A stretch of DNA of 64,000 nucleotides from Chryseobacterium endalhagicum (lineage in GTDB: Bacteria; Bacteroidota; Bacteroidia; Flavobacteriales; Weeksellaceae), in assembly GCF_016745235.1 (NCBI RefSeq), contig NZ_JAELVM010000003.1:930001-994000 (forward strand). The letters run 5' to 3'. Positions 1 to 8,701 of this stretch are shown one piece after another. Under the pieces are notes generated by a model. It had not been told where the DNA came from. It did no database searches and saw only the letters and a program-made list of their open reading frames with translations. The position numbers and the translations under genes were made by a program. Numbering within the stretch: the first letter of the stretch is position 1; every line of letters begins with the position of its first letter.

Positions 1-1020
1 AATACTCCAATATCCTGAAGACGCACTTCCAAACCGGATCTCCTTTCCTTCCATAGCACCAAGGCTGCTGTCTGCTCCCATTTGGGTGATAAGAGGGTTT
101 CCATTGGTTTCATTCACAATATTCGGGATGGTAAGGGCCAGAAAACCGACTGTCATTACGGTAAAGATGACCCATGACAGTTTTCTCTTTTTCAGATAAA
201 ATCCTAAAGCAAAAATCATGGCAAACGGAACGATCATCTGAGTGACCATTTCGGTCATATTGGTTATATAATTCGGGTTTTCAAGCGGATGTGCAGAGTT
301 GGCTCCAAAGAAACCACCCCCATTAGTTCCCAAATGTTTAATGGCTACAAAAGCAGCTACAGGACCTCTGGAAACGTCAACTTTTTGTCCTTCCAGTGTT
401 GTGATAGGGTCTTTTCCTTCGAAAGTCATCGGACTTCCGTTGGCAGAAAGGATCAGAGCAACAAGGATACTGATCGGAACGAGTATTCTGACCACAGATT
501 TAGTAAAGAAATCATAGAAATTCCCTAATTCCGTAGTTGTTTTTTCTTTAAAAGCTTTAAAAAGAACGGCCATTGCTGCCATTCCGGTCGCTGCGGTCAC
601 AAACTGCAGGAACATCAGATACAGCTGGCTCAGATAACTTACCCCCGTTTCTCCCGAATAATGCTGTAGATTACAGTTCACCAAAAAGGAAATAGCTGTA
701 TTGAAAGCAAGATCCGGTGACATATTCGGGTTTCCATCCGGATTCAGGGGAAGCCATGACTGGTTCAGCAGGATAAGAAATCCTATAACGAACCACACCA
801 GATTGATCGTCAGCATGGCATACATATTCTGCTTCCAGTTCATCTGACGGGCCGGGTTGATCCCCGATATTTTATAAATTAATTTCTCAACAGGTTCAAA
901 AACAGGATCTAAAAAGGTCTTTTTGTACCCATACACATTGGCAATGTATTTTCCAAGAAATACTCCGATCACCAGTGTGATAGCAAACATGGCAATTACG
1001 CCTAAAATTTCTGTATTCAT
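1..1020 (-). CDS. kdpA: Potassium-transporting ATPase subunit KdpA (partial, 3' end outside window)
   Basis: The first 340 codons are present; the gene runs off the left edge. KdpA is the membrane subunit of the high-affinity KdpFABC potassium pump and forms the ion-selective channel. The reading frame from the ATG at 1018-1020 is open to base 1. It shows many hydrophobic segments and the K-channel-like loops of the family: a stretch with NTAISFLVNCN followed by QHYSGE, and later IKHLGTNGGGFFGANSAHP, typical of selectivity-filter regions. It lies 6 bp downstream of kdpF in the same orientation, so the two are one operon. The family assignment is sure; only completeness is unknown. Confidence 0.96.
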   Translation of the reverse strand, partial: MNTEILGVIAMFAITLVIGVFLGKYIANVYGYKKTFLDPVFEPVEKLIYKISGINPARQMNWKQNMYAMLTINLVWFVIGFLILLNQSWLPLNPDGNPNMSPDLAFNTAISFLVNCNLQHYSGETGVSYLSQLYLMFLQFVTAATGMAAMAVLFKAFKEKTTTELGNFYDFFTKSVVRILVPISILVALILSANGSPMTFEGKDPITTLEGQKVDVSRGPVAAFVAIKHLGTNGGGFFGANSAHPLENPNYITNMTEMVTQMIVPFAMIFALGFYLKKRKLSWVIFTVMTVGFLALTIPNIVNETNGNPLITQMGADSSLGAMEGKEIRFGSASSGYWSI

Positions 1021-1026
1021 GACCGG

Positions 1027-1104
1027 TTAAAATTTTTCAGGTTTTATCAAAACATAGCAGATGTACACAAAGGCCAGAATTGAAAGGAAAAATAAACTCC
1101 ACAT
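1027..1104 (-). CDS. kdpF: KdpF, small subunit of the K+-transporting ATPase (25 aa)
   Basis: This tiny gene encodes a 25-residue single-helix membrane peptide beginning MWSLFFLSILAFVYICYV and ending KPEKF. KdpF stabilises the KdpFABC complex in the inner membrane. Length, hydrophobicity and position directly before kdpA (6 bp gap) are those of KdpF. The upstream ORF ends 5 bp before its start, so translation may be coupled along the operon. Confidence 0.85.
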   Translation of the reverse strand: MWSLFFLSILAFVYICYVLIKPEKF

Positions 1105-1109
1105 ATTTT

Positions 1110-1193
1110 TTATATTTTATCAAAAAATTCAACGGATTTGTAAAGAAGCCAGAACATCACTGCAAAAAGCAGGATCAAACTTATCAGCATCAT
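1110..1193 (-). CDS. Small membrane peptide (27 aa) upstream of kdpF, unknown function
   Basis: The ORF starts MMLISLILLFAVMFWLLY and ends KSVEFFDKI, which is one transmembrane helix with a short charged tail. I do not recognise a named family. Its start ATG overlaps the stop of the preceding 35-aa ORF (TGA/ATG overlap at 1190-1193), and it ends 5 bp before kdpF. It is therefore positioned as a translated member of the kdp operon. A KdpF-like accessory helix is possible, but this is inference from topology and location only. Confidence 0.5.
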   Translation of the reverse strand: MMLISLILLFAVMFWLLYKSVEFFDKI

Positions 1194-1297
1194 ATCGAAA
1201 TCATTAGGATTAAAAGGGTAAGAACTACATACGATACCACCAGCCGGCTGAAAACGGCATGCTCACGTTTTTTGAACGTTTTTCTTGAAATTGTCAT
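1190..1297 (-). CDS. Small basic membrane peptide (35 aa), first ORF of the kdp transcript
   Basis: The frame runs from ATG at 1295-1297 to TGA at 1190-1192. The N-terminus is strongly basic (MTISRKTFKKREH) and is followed by one hydrophobic helix (VVSYVVLTLLILMISI), which predicts an inner-membrane peptide with the N-terminus inside. It overlaps the next small ORF at its stop, as in translationally coupled genes. An A-rich stretch precedes the start. No family is recognised. It could be a regulatory leader peptide or an extra Kdp subunit; a chance ORF is not excluded. Confidence 0.45.
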   Translation of the reverse strand: MTISRKTFKKREHAVFSRLVVSYVVLTLLILMISI

Positions 1298-1417
1298 TTT
1301 TAAAATATTTTATTTGAAACCTATAGGCCAAAATAAAGTCCATTCTCAAAATAAAACAATCAACATATTGAATTACAGTAATTTAATTAAAACAACTCAA
1401 CGATATAAAAGCGCGAA

Positions 1418-1438
1418 AGCCTATCATTTTGATAGGCT
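1418..1438 (-). terminator. Perfect 9-bp hairpin between the regulator and the kdp operon
   Basis: The arms AGCCTATCA (1418-1426) and TGATAGGCT (1430-1438) pair perfectly around a 3-base loop. It lies in the spacer downstream of the minus-strand regulator gene and upstream of the kdp ORFs. On the minus strand a few T residues follow, but there is no clean T run, so termination is likely and not certain. Confidence 0.5.
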
Positions 1439-1563
1439 GGTTTATTGAAATGATAGGGATCAGGGGTTAGGTTGCAGGGATTAGGGATTAGGGCTGGCCG
1501 AAGCTGTAATCGTGGTTGTGAGTAATGAATTTGCTTTGCAGGGGAATGGAGGGTTGATAGATT

Positions 1564-1790
1564 CAGGAAATAAGACTTTAGATGCCAGACGTCAGACATC
1601 AGATTTCAGATTTCAGACGAGGACGTTATTAGTGGTGGCTTCGGGAGCCTCAGCCACCGGGGATTTGTCGTTTATTCAATACTTGCAGATTCGCACTCTT
1701 CAACTTTCAAACTCAAAACATTCTAAAACCCCTCCAACAAGTCGTACCACGAAACTCTCAAACCCTAAAACTCTCCGACTCTCAAACTCA
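1564..1790 (+). repeat. Dispersed palindromic repeat, locus A
   Basis: The core at 1632-1660 has arms GGTGGCT and AGCCACC around an 11-base centre. It is preceded by TCAGA-type short repeats and followed by ATTTGTCG, TTATTCAATACTTGCAGATT and a run of CTCAAACTC-like motifs. The same arrangement recurs in five other spacers of this window. No coding potential is seen. The spacer 1450-1791 holds only this element. Confidence 0.85.
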
Positions 1791-1791
1791 C

Positions 1792-3117
1792 TTACCTCAA
1801 TCCATACTCCTCCAACTTTCTGTACAGCGTTGCAATACCAATTTCCAGCAGTCTTGCCGCTTCGGCTTTATTGCCTTTGGTGTATTGAAGGACTTTCTGG
1901 ATGTGTATTTTCTCGAGGGATCTTATGCTTAAAGAGTCGTTTTCAGGAATCTGTTTTTCGGAATAATGGGGAAGGCTGTCGACATCCAGGATATTATTGT
2001 CCATTAAGATAAGGCTTCGTTCCACGGCATTTCTGAGCTCGCGGATATTTCCTTTCCAGTCGTTTTTTTCCAGCATTTTATAATAATCCGGATTCACCTG
2101 AAGAGATGAAAGATGAAGTTTCCGGGAAAACATATCGATGAAATTTTTAGCCAGCATTTTCAGATCTTCTTTTCTTTCGCGCAATGGCGGAAGATGGATT
2201 TCAAAAACATTCAGCCTGAAATAGAGATCTTCGCGGAAATGTCCCTGTTTGATTTCGTCTTCAAGATCCCGGTTGGTGGCGGCAATCAGTCTGAAATCAG
2301 ATCTGGAGACTTTGGTTTCACCCATTTTTATGAATTCTCCTGTTTCCAGAACACGGAGCAATTTCGCCTGCAGTTCTACGGGCATCTCTCCTATTTCGTC
2401 AAGGAATAATGTTCCTCCGTTGGCTTCTTCAATCAGTCCTTTTTTATCTTTTACAGCCCCTGTGAAAGCGCCCTGTTTATGTCCGAAAAGTTCACTTTCC
2501 AGAATTTCTTTGCTGAAAGCCGAACAGTTGATGGCAACAAAATTATTTTTCTTCCTTTCGCTTCCGTCGTGAATGGCATTCGCAAAAACTTCTTTTCCGG
2601 TTCCGGTTTCTCCTGTCAGAAGAACGGCAGCATCTGTCAGTGCTACTTTTTCTGCCAGTTTTTTAGACTGCAGGATCAGCGGAGATGTACCGATGATCTG
2701 TTCAAATCCTTTTGATACATTGATTTTCTGAACTATTTTAGATCTGTTGTCTTTTACTTTTTCCAAGGCTTTATAGACCAGCGGAATAATCTTCTCATTG
2801 TCGTCCCCTTTCACCAGATAATCATACGTTCCGTTTTTCATGGACTGTACCGCATCGGTAATATTTCCAAACGCTGTCATCAAAATAATTTCAAGATGCG
2901 GATATTTGGTCTTAATGGATCTTACCAGCTCTACCCCATACGCATCCGGAAGCCGGACATCACTGAGTACGACATCAAATTCGTGCTGCTCCAGCATCGT
3001 CATCGCAGACCGTGCTGTAGAAGCTTCTTTAACGTTAAAATTTTCTTGGGAAAGGATCATTCCCAGTAATTTCAGGAGCTTGATCTCGTCATCAATGATC
3101 AGAATGTTTCCGGACAT
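1792..3117 (-). CDS. Sigma-54-dependent response regulator (NtrC family), probable regulator of kdp
   Basis: 441 aa with three domains. The N-terminal receiver (about 1-120) has an acidic pocket at D9/D10 and phospho-acceptor D53. The AAA+ sigma-54 interaction domain (about 140-375) has Walker A GETGTGKE, the GAFTGA loop needed to touch sigma-54, and GGTLFLDEIGEM. The Fis-type helix-turn-helix is at the C-terminus (NKAEAARLLEIGIATLYRKL). It should activate transcription at -24/-12 promoters after phosphorylation by a sensor kinase. It lies directly upstream of, and co-oriented with, the kdp genes. NtrC-type regulators beside kdp are common in Flavobacteriia, so control of potassium uptake is the likely role; this is inferred from context. 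No partner kinase gene is in the window. Confidence 0.9.
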   Translation of the reverse strand: MSGNILIIDDEIKLLKLLGMILSQENFNVKEASTARSAMTMLEQHEFDVVLSDVRLPDAYGVELVRSIKTKYPHLEIILMTAFGNITDAVQSMKNGTYDYLVKGDDNEKIIPLVYKALEKVKDNRSKIVQKINVSKGFEQIIGTSPLILQSKKLAEKVALTDAAVLLTGETGTGKEVFANAIHDGSERKKNNFVAINCSAFSKEILESELFGHKQGAFTGAVKDKKGLIEEANGGTLFLDEIGEMPVELQAKLLRVLETGEFIKMGETKVSRSDFRLIAATNRDLEDEIKQGHFREDLYFRLNVFEIHLPPLRERKEDLKMLAKNFIDMFSRKLHLSSLQVNPDYYKMLEKNDWKGNIRELRNAVERSLILMDNNILDVDSLPHYSEKQIPENDSLSIRSLEKIHIQKVLQYTKGNKAEAARLLEIGIATLYRKLEEYGLR

Positions 3118-3361
3118 AGTGGTTGTTTTTGGAAAACCTGTACAAACTTATTGAATTTATTTTGGAAAAGAAGTAAAGAAAATGAAGAAGGTGAACCAGT
3201 ATATACTTTCTCTGATACCTGTTTCCAATTTTTAATTTACCCCAGATTTCTCTGATATAGATTAAAACTATAGATGCAATAATGAGGAAATTCAGGTTCT
3301 TCTTTCCCGATTGCTTACATTTGTAATGCATTCGGATTTAAAAGAATGAAAAACAGAGTAT

Positions 3362-6229
3362 ATGATTGACCAAAAGCATAAAGAAACGCTTCATACAGAT
3401 AAAAACAACTACGAATATATTACAGTAACCAATGACGACAATCAGGTAAGAATTTATACCCTGAAGAACGGCCTTAAGGTCTTTCTTGCGCAGAATTTTG
3501 ATGCCCCAAGAATCCAGACCTATATCCCTGTAAAAACGGGAAGCAATAATGACCCGGCAGATAATACCGGACTTGCCCATTATCTGGAACATATGATGTT
3601 TAAAGGAACTTCCAGAATCGGAACCCAGAACTGGGAGAAGGAAAAAGAACTTCTTGATCAGATTTCAGGATTATATGAAGAGCATAAAGCCGAGCAGGAC
3701 CCTGAGAAAAAGAAGGAAATCTATAAAAAAATAGATGAAATCTCTCAGGAAGCCAGCCAGTACGCCATTGCGAATGAGTATGATAAGGTGATTTCTTCAC
3801 TCGGGGCCAACGGTACCAATGCCCATACCTGGTTTGATGAAACAGTATATAAAAATAATGTCCCGGCTAATGAGCTTGAAAAATGGCTTAAAATAGAAAA
3901 GGAAAGATTTTCAGGCGTTGTTCTTCGTCTTTTCCATACGGAGCTGGAATCCGTCTATGAGGAGTTTAACAGGGCTCAGGATAATGATTCAAGGCTTGTG
4001 AATTATGAACTGATGGATGCGCTTTTTCCTACGCACCCGAACGGCCAGCAGACGACCATCGGAAATCCGGAACACCTGAAAAATCCTTCTATGAAGGCTA
4101 TTCATAAATATTTTGATGAATATTACGTTCCGAATAATTATGCAATGGTTTTGGTGGGAGATCTGGATTTTGAGGAAACCATCCAGCTGGTTGACCAATA
4201 TTTCGGAAGTATTCCGTATAAAGAACTTCCGAAAAAAACGCCAATCGTTGAACAGCCTTTAACAGAAATCGTAAAAAGAACGGCAAAAAGCCCTACCACT
4301 CCAAGAGTTCAGCTGGCGTGGAGAACGGATAATTATGGGACTAGGGAAGCGATGCTGGCTGATATTACGGCCAATATTCTCAGCAACAGAGGAGAAGCAG
4401 GACTTCTGGATCTTAATATCAACCAGACCCAAAGAATGCTGTGGGCACAGGCTTTTTCTGTAGGTTTAAAACAATACGGATATTTTTCGATCGTAGCCGT
4501 TCCGAAGGAAACCCAAACCCTGGATGAGGCAAAAGAAATGGTTCTTGAAGAGATAGAACTGATCAAAAAAGGAGATTTTCCGGACTGGATGCTTCCTGCG
4601 ATCATCAACGATTTTAAACTTCAGCGTCTGAAAACCCTGGAAACAGCTGACGGATTGGCGACTAACCTTTATGACAGCTATATCAAAGGAAGATCATGGG
4701 AACAGGAACTGAATGAACTGGATGAATATCAGGAATTTACCAAAGAAGATGTAGTAGATTTTGCCAATACTTTTTTTAAGGACAATTATGTTATTGTTTA
4801 CAAAGAAAAAGGGGTTAATGATCAGTTGGTAAGAGTTGAAAACCCTGGAATTACGCCTATTAAAATAAACCGTGAAGCACAGTCAGATTTTTTAAAGGAA
4901 ATTATTGCTGAAAAAACGGAAGATATACCTCCGGAATTCATTGATTATGAAAAGGAAATCACTACAGATACAGTCAAAGATAAGAAGCTGAGTTTTGTCC
5001 GTAATAAATACAACGATATCGCCCAGGTTCATTTTATTTTCCCTTTTGGAAGTGATCATGACAGGGATCTTGGAATTTCCACACAGCTGCTGCAGTATCT
5101 TGGAACTGAACAGCTTTCTCCTGAAGATTTAAAAAAGGAATTCTTTAAAATCGGGGTGACGAATGATTTTAAAACCACCAATGACCAGCTCATGATCTCA
5201 CTGAGCGGCCTGGAAGAGAACATTGAAAAAGGAATTGAACTTCTTCAGCAATGGATGTACGGTGTACAACCTGATACGGAAATTTACCGCCAGTTTGTGG
5301 AAACCGTTATAGAAAACCGTCAGGCCACCAGAAAAGATAAAAACAGGATCATGACTGCGCTGACCAATTACACAAAGCTGGGCAGTTTATCCCGTTACAC
5401 AGATATTATTTCCAAAGAAGAGCTTGAAAGCAGCAATGCAGAGGTATTTACGGACAGGATGAAAAATCTTTTCAAATACCCATATCAAATATTTTTCTAC
5501 GGCAAGGATCTTGAAAGGTTCAAGCAATACATTGGAACCTATGTGGAAAATGAAACCTTCAAAATCCCTGAACCTAAACAATATCCTGAGCCTGAAACCA
5601 GCGGAAACGTTTATTTCACGGATTATGATATGGTTCAGATGGAAATGAGCAAAGTAGGAAAAGGACACGCAGTGGAAACCTCAAACTTCGGAAAGATCAA
5701 TGTTTTCAACGAATATTTCGGAAGAGGATTGTCTTCTATCGTGTTTCAGGAAATCCGTGAAAGCAAAAGCTTAGCTTATTCCGCCTACGTTTCCTATGCT
5801 GCCAATTCTGAACTGGGACATCCTGATTATATTACGACGTATATAGGAACCCAGCCGGATAAGCTTCAGACCGCAGTAAGTACTATGAGCGAGCTGATGA
5901 ACGAGCTTCCGCAAGTTCCGATCCAGTTTGAAAGTGCAAAAAATGCAGCCCTGAAACAGATCGCTTCAACAAGAATTACCCGGAATAATATATTTTTCAA
6001 TACTTTACGACTGAAAAAGCTCGGGATTTATCACGATTTCAGAAAAGATATCTACGGACAGATTGAAAACCTGAACTTTGAAGACCTGAAAGTTTTTTAT
6101 CAGACAGCCATCAAACCAATCCATTTCAACACCGCCATTATCGGTAAAAAAGAAAACCTGAACATGGATGCCGTGAACCAGATGGGAACTTTTAAGGAAC
6201 TGACACTGGACGAAATTTTCGGCCGTTAA
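3362..6229 (+). CDS. M16 family zinc metallopeptidase, two-repeat (pitrilysin-like)
   Basis: 955 aa, the size of a single-chain M16 protease with two tandem halves. The inverted zinc motif HxxEH is at H73-E76-H77 (GLAHYLEHMMFKGT), and the third ligand is one of the glutamates in ELESVYEEF (about 196-201). The second half (about 530-955) lacks the zinc motif, as expected for the inactive partner domain that closes the cage. No signal peptide is visible at the chosen start, and an upstream ATG at 3346 is followed by a stop after seven codons. The likely role is cytoplasmic or periplasmic degradation of peptides. A hairpin terminator follows at 6238. The gene is transcribed away from the kdp regulator. 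Confidence 0.92.
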   Translation: MIDQKHKETLHTDKNNYEYITVTNDDNQVRIYTLKNGLKVFLAQNFDAPRIQTYIPVKTGSNNDPADNTGLAHYLEHMMFKGTSRIGTQNWEKEKELLDQISGLYEEHKAEQDPEKKKEIYKKIDEISQEASQYAIANEYDKVISSLGANGTNAHTWFDETVYKNNVPANELEKWLKIEKERFSGVVLRLFHTELESVYEEFNRAQDNDSRLVNYELMDALFPTHPNGQQTTIGNPEHLKNPSMKAIHKYFDEYYVPNNYAMVLVGDLDFEETIQLVDQYFGSIPYKELPKKTPIVEQPLTEIVKRTAKSPTTPRVQLAWRTDNYGTREAMLADITANILSNRGEAGLLDLNINQTQRMLWAQAFSVGLKQYGYFSIVAVPKETQTLDEAKEMVLEEIELIKKGDFPDWMLPAIINDFKLQRLKTLETADGLATNLYDSYIKGRSWEQELNELDEYQEFTKEDVVDFANTFFKDNYVIVYKEKGVNDQLVRVENPGITPIKINREAQSDFLKEIIAEKTEDIPPEFIDYEKEITTDTVKDKKLSFVRNKYNDIAQVHFIFPFGSDHDRDLGISTQLLQYLGTEQLSPEDLKKEFFKIGVTNDFKTTNDQLMISLSGLEENIEKGIELLQQWMYGVQPDTEIYRQFVETVIENRQATRKDKNRIMTALTNYTKLGSLSRYTDIISKEELESSNAEVFTDRMKNLFKYPYQIFFYGKDLERFKQYIGTYVENETFKIPEPKQYPEPETSGNVYFTDYDMVQMEMSKVGKGHAVETSNFGKINVFNEYFGRGLSSIVFQEIRESKSLAYSAYVSYAANSELGHPDYITTYIGTQPDKLQTAVSTMSELMNELPQVPIQFESAKNAALKQIASTRITRNNIFFNTLRLKKLGIYHDFRKDIYGQIENLNFEDLKVFYQTAIKPIHFNTAIIGKKENLNMDAVNQMGTFKELTLDEIFGR

Positions 6230-6237
6230 AAATAGAG

Positions 6238-6267
6238 ACCGCTTCTGTAATAGGGAGCGGTTTTTTG
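6238..6267 (+). terminator. Rho-independent terminator of the M16 peptidase gene
   Basis: The arms ACCGCT (6238-6243) and AGCGGT (6256-6261) are followed by a T run, directly after the stop codon at 6229. Confidence 0.8.
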
Positions 6268-6269
6268 TT

Positions 6270-6545
6270 TTAGATGCTAGATGCTAGATTTCCGATGTCA
6301 GATGTCAGACATAAGACATTACTTTTGGTGGCTGAGGCTCCCGAAGTCACCAGACATTTATGGTTTATTCGATGTTATCATAACGACCGGTGGCTTCGGG
6401 AGCCTCAGCCACCGGCTATTTGTCGGTTATTCAATACTTGCAGATTCGTACTCTTCAACTCTCAAACTCTCCAACGCTCGCACCCCGAAACTCGAATCCC
6501 GTAACTACTCTCTCAAACCCTAAAACACTCCCACTCTCAAACACT
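6270..6545. repeat. Dispersed palindromic repeat, locus B (inverted pair)
   Basis: Two cores lie head to head. One at 6326-6352 is in reverse orientation (GGTGGCTGAGG form with one mismatch), and one at 6386-6416 is in forward orientation. TCAGA-type motifs precede the pair (6293-6317), and the conserved arm with TTATTCAATACTTGCAGATT plus CTCAAACTC-rich sequence follows (6425-6545). It sits between two convergent genes. Confidence 0.85.
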
Positions 6546-6557
6546 CCCACACCAAAT

Positions 6558-7637
6558 TTATGTCATCATACAATCCCCGTCCCCATCCTGATATTCCGGG
6601 TTGAAGTTTTCAGGAAGATGCTGGATCAGCTGCTTGTGGAACAGGTATCTTCTTTCAAAATCCCGTTCGTAGATCTTTGGGAATACTTGTGAATGTTCTA
6701 TTTTTTTATTGAGCTCCTTCTGATAGCTGGTGAGGGTTTTAATTTTATTTTTGACGATAAAATAGCTTAAAAAGTGAATAAAACGATCCAAACCGGAGTC
6801 TGAAAACAGGTAAGGGATCTTAAGATTTCCATCTCTGAGCTGAAGCAGTGAGCAGGCGGCTAATGTATTGTTTTCATCGTATACTTTTATCCAGAAATAT
6901 TTAAAAACGCTGGCATAGCTTGAAAAAAGATACCGGTCTTCTTTATCTGAACCTTCCAGAACCCAGGGATGTTTCATGTAGACGTTGAGTTCATCAGCAT
7001 TGCGTCTGCATGGGAACCCAGAGATCCATCCGGAGCTTTCCGTGTCAATATGGTCAAGAATTTCAAATTTGAATGCCGGTTTTTTTATCGAAATATTTTT
7101 CAGGGCCAGTACAGAATTGGCGGCTGCATCAGCTATTTGAAAAAGGGGCTTTAAAGGCTTTGTTCCGGGCTTTTTTTCGGGAATAATGAAAGATGCGTCT
7201 GAACGGAAATAGTATCTTTTTCCTGCCTTTGGATGTACATAATCAAAAACACCTAAAATGTTGTAAAGGGCTTCGGCTTCTTTGGTAAATTCGGTTGCGA
7301 TAATATTGCCATCATATTCTTCAAACATTTTATTCAACAGGTTTTTTGCAATCCTTTTCCCGCGGAATTCTTCACTTACAAATAAAGTACTCAGCCAGGC
7401 ATAACGGAAAATTTTTCCATCAATGACATAGTAATCAGGAAAACATCCCACATAACCGGCCAGCTTTCCATCATACAAAGCCAGAACTAAAAGCGTCTGG
7501 TCATCTGAAGCTTTAGGGTTTCTGATCTGGGACTTTGCGCGGTGCTCTGAAATCGGAAGAAAATCAAAGCTGCTGAACTCCCCTGACGAAATGAAATCTT
7601 CAAGTTGTTTTTTGTTGAATGTCTTCAGCTCTGTCAT
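6558..7637 (-). CDS. GNAT family N-acetyltransferase (two-part protein)
   Basis: 359 aa. The N-terminal 150 residues look like a GNAT domain: a strand with GKLAGYVGCF, then LSTLFVSEEFRGKRIAKNLL, which matches the acetyl-CoA-binding motif A (R-G-x-R/G-x-A), and YNILGVFDYV further on. The C-terminal 200 residues have no family I can name. The ATG overlaps the stop of the upstream deacetylase gene by 4 bp (ATGA), so the pair is translationally coupled. Coupling with a polysaccharide deacetylase suggests that both modify the same cell-surface or polysaccharide sugar; this is inferred from context. Confidence 0.8.
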   Translation of the reverse strand: MTELKTFNKKQLEDFISSGEFSSFDFLPISEHRAKSQIRNPKASDDQTLLVLALYDGKLAGYVGCFPDYYVIDGKIFRYAWLSTLFVSEEFRGKRIAKNLLNKMFEEYDGNIIATEFTKEAEALYNILGVFDYVHPKAGKRYYFRSDASFIIPEKKPGTKPLKPLFQIADAAANSVLALKNISIKKPAFKFEILDHIDTESSGWISGFPCRRNADELNVYMKHPWVLEGSDKEDRYLFSSYASVFKYFWIKVYDENNTLAACSLLQLRDGNLKIPYLFSDSGLDRFIHFLSYFIVKNKIKTLTSYQKELNKKIEHSQVFPKIYERDFERRYLFHKQLIQHLPENFNPEYQDGDGDCMMT

Positions 7638-8632
7638 CTCCGTACTATTTTATTTTTGTTTATCATTTTTTTCAGCCTAAAGTAAGCGGTTTCTTTTTTA
7701 ATGGTCTGTTCCCCGCTTTCGCCCATTTCCATTGGGATTCTATGAAAATTTCTTTCCACACTGTCCAATTTTGCGCCTGCGCTTCCGAAACTGCAGAATA
7801 TCTCCTCATTTTTAAACAGCTCATCAAAGAAATCTTTTTTTACTCCAAAGTCTGTAAATGGAAATGCAAAACTCTCGTAGATAAAGCCGTTTTCCTTCAG
7901 ATAGCTGAAGGTCCGGTTTGTACTCTCCATCTGTTCCTGTAACGAAAGTTCTCCGTATTTCGGATGATCCCAGCTGTGAGAAGAAATTCCATAGCCTTTC
8001 TGAGTCAGCGTTTTCAACTGGTCAGTTGTCAGGTAAGGACTATGTTCTCTCAAGTACATTTCACAATCGATTTCAAGTTTTTCAGTAAGCTTATCCAGGA
8101 TTTCCCTTTGATGATATCTGATATTTAATACTTGTTGCCTGAATGCTTCCTTGGATGGATTTTCTAAGGAAAGCATTCTGTAAACTTCCGGATTTAGTGT
8201 TTTTGCTTTTTGCGAAGCCTCTGCAATTAAACTGGCTTTACATCTGAACATCAGTTCACGATTGTCGATAAACGCGGGATTTACAAAGTTGCACGCATAT
8301 ATTCCCTTCCGTTCTAAAACAGGAAGAACAATGTCATAAAATTCCCTGAAACCATCATCAAAAGTAAGGAGGGCAATCTTTTTTGCCGGTTTAAAGCTGC
8401 CATTAACAAAATCTTTAAATTCCGACCAGTTTATAAATTGAAAATGTTTTGAAAGATAGTCCAGATCTTCTTCAAACTGCTTTGTATTTTTATACTGAAT
8501 GATGTGCCTGATGTGCGGCAGATCCTCATCAGAAACGCAGTGATAAACGGGCAGGCAGTACTCCATCGGAAAAGATTTCCCGGTATTTTCTGTTTCGAAA
8601 CCTGCCAGTATACTGATGATCTTATCTTTCAT
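7634..8632 (-). CDS. Polysaccharide deacetylase (NodB/CE4 family)
   Basis: 332 aa. The CE4 fold is shown by LLTFDDGFREFYD, with the catalytic base and metal-binding aspartates D92 and D93, and by SHSWDH, giving the metal ligands H219 and H223 (HxxxH). The enzyme would remove N- or O-acetyl groups from a polysaccharide. No signal peptide is visible, so it may act in the cytoplasm or at the inner membrane. An insert of about 100 residues lies between the two metal motifs. The downstream acetyltransferase gene overlaps it by 4 bp, which argues for a shared pathway. The substrate cannot be told from sequence. Confidence 0.88.
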   Translation of the reverse strand: MKDKIISILAGFETENTGKSFPMEYCLPVYHCVSDEDLPHIRHIIQYKNTKQFEEDLDYLSKHFQFINWSEFKDFVNGSFKPAKKIALLTFDDGFREFYDIVLPVLERKGIYACNFVNPAFIDNRELMFRCKASLIAEASQKAKTLNPEVYRMLSLENPSKEAFRQQVLNIRYHQREILDKLTEKLEIDCEMYLREHSPYLTTDQLKTLTQKGYGISSHSWDHPKYGELSLQEQMESTNRTFSYLKENGFIYESFAFPFTDFGVKKDFFDELFKNEEIFCSFGSAGAKLDSVERNFHRIPMEMGESGEQTIKKETAYFRLKKMINKNKIVRR

Positions 8633-8701
8633 CTCTGTTAAATAAAAAGAATCTATTCAAATTGGATTTAAATAGATTCTTAAAGGTATTACTTTTATGT
8701 A

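Noticed and set aside
1298..1400. Possible -24/-12 sigma-54 promoter before the kdp ORFs
   Set aside because: The best GG...GC pair has 11 instead of 10 intervening bases and no TGGCA/TTGC context.
1080..1448. 122-codon plus-strand ORF over the kdp leader
   Set aside because: It is antisense to kdpF and the small ORFs, has low-complexity composition and no domain.
1512..2012. Plus-strand ORF covering repeat locus A and the end of the regulator gene
   Set aside because: It consists of translated repeat sequence and antisense of the HTH region.
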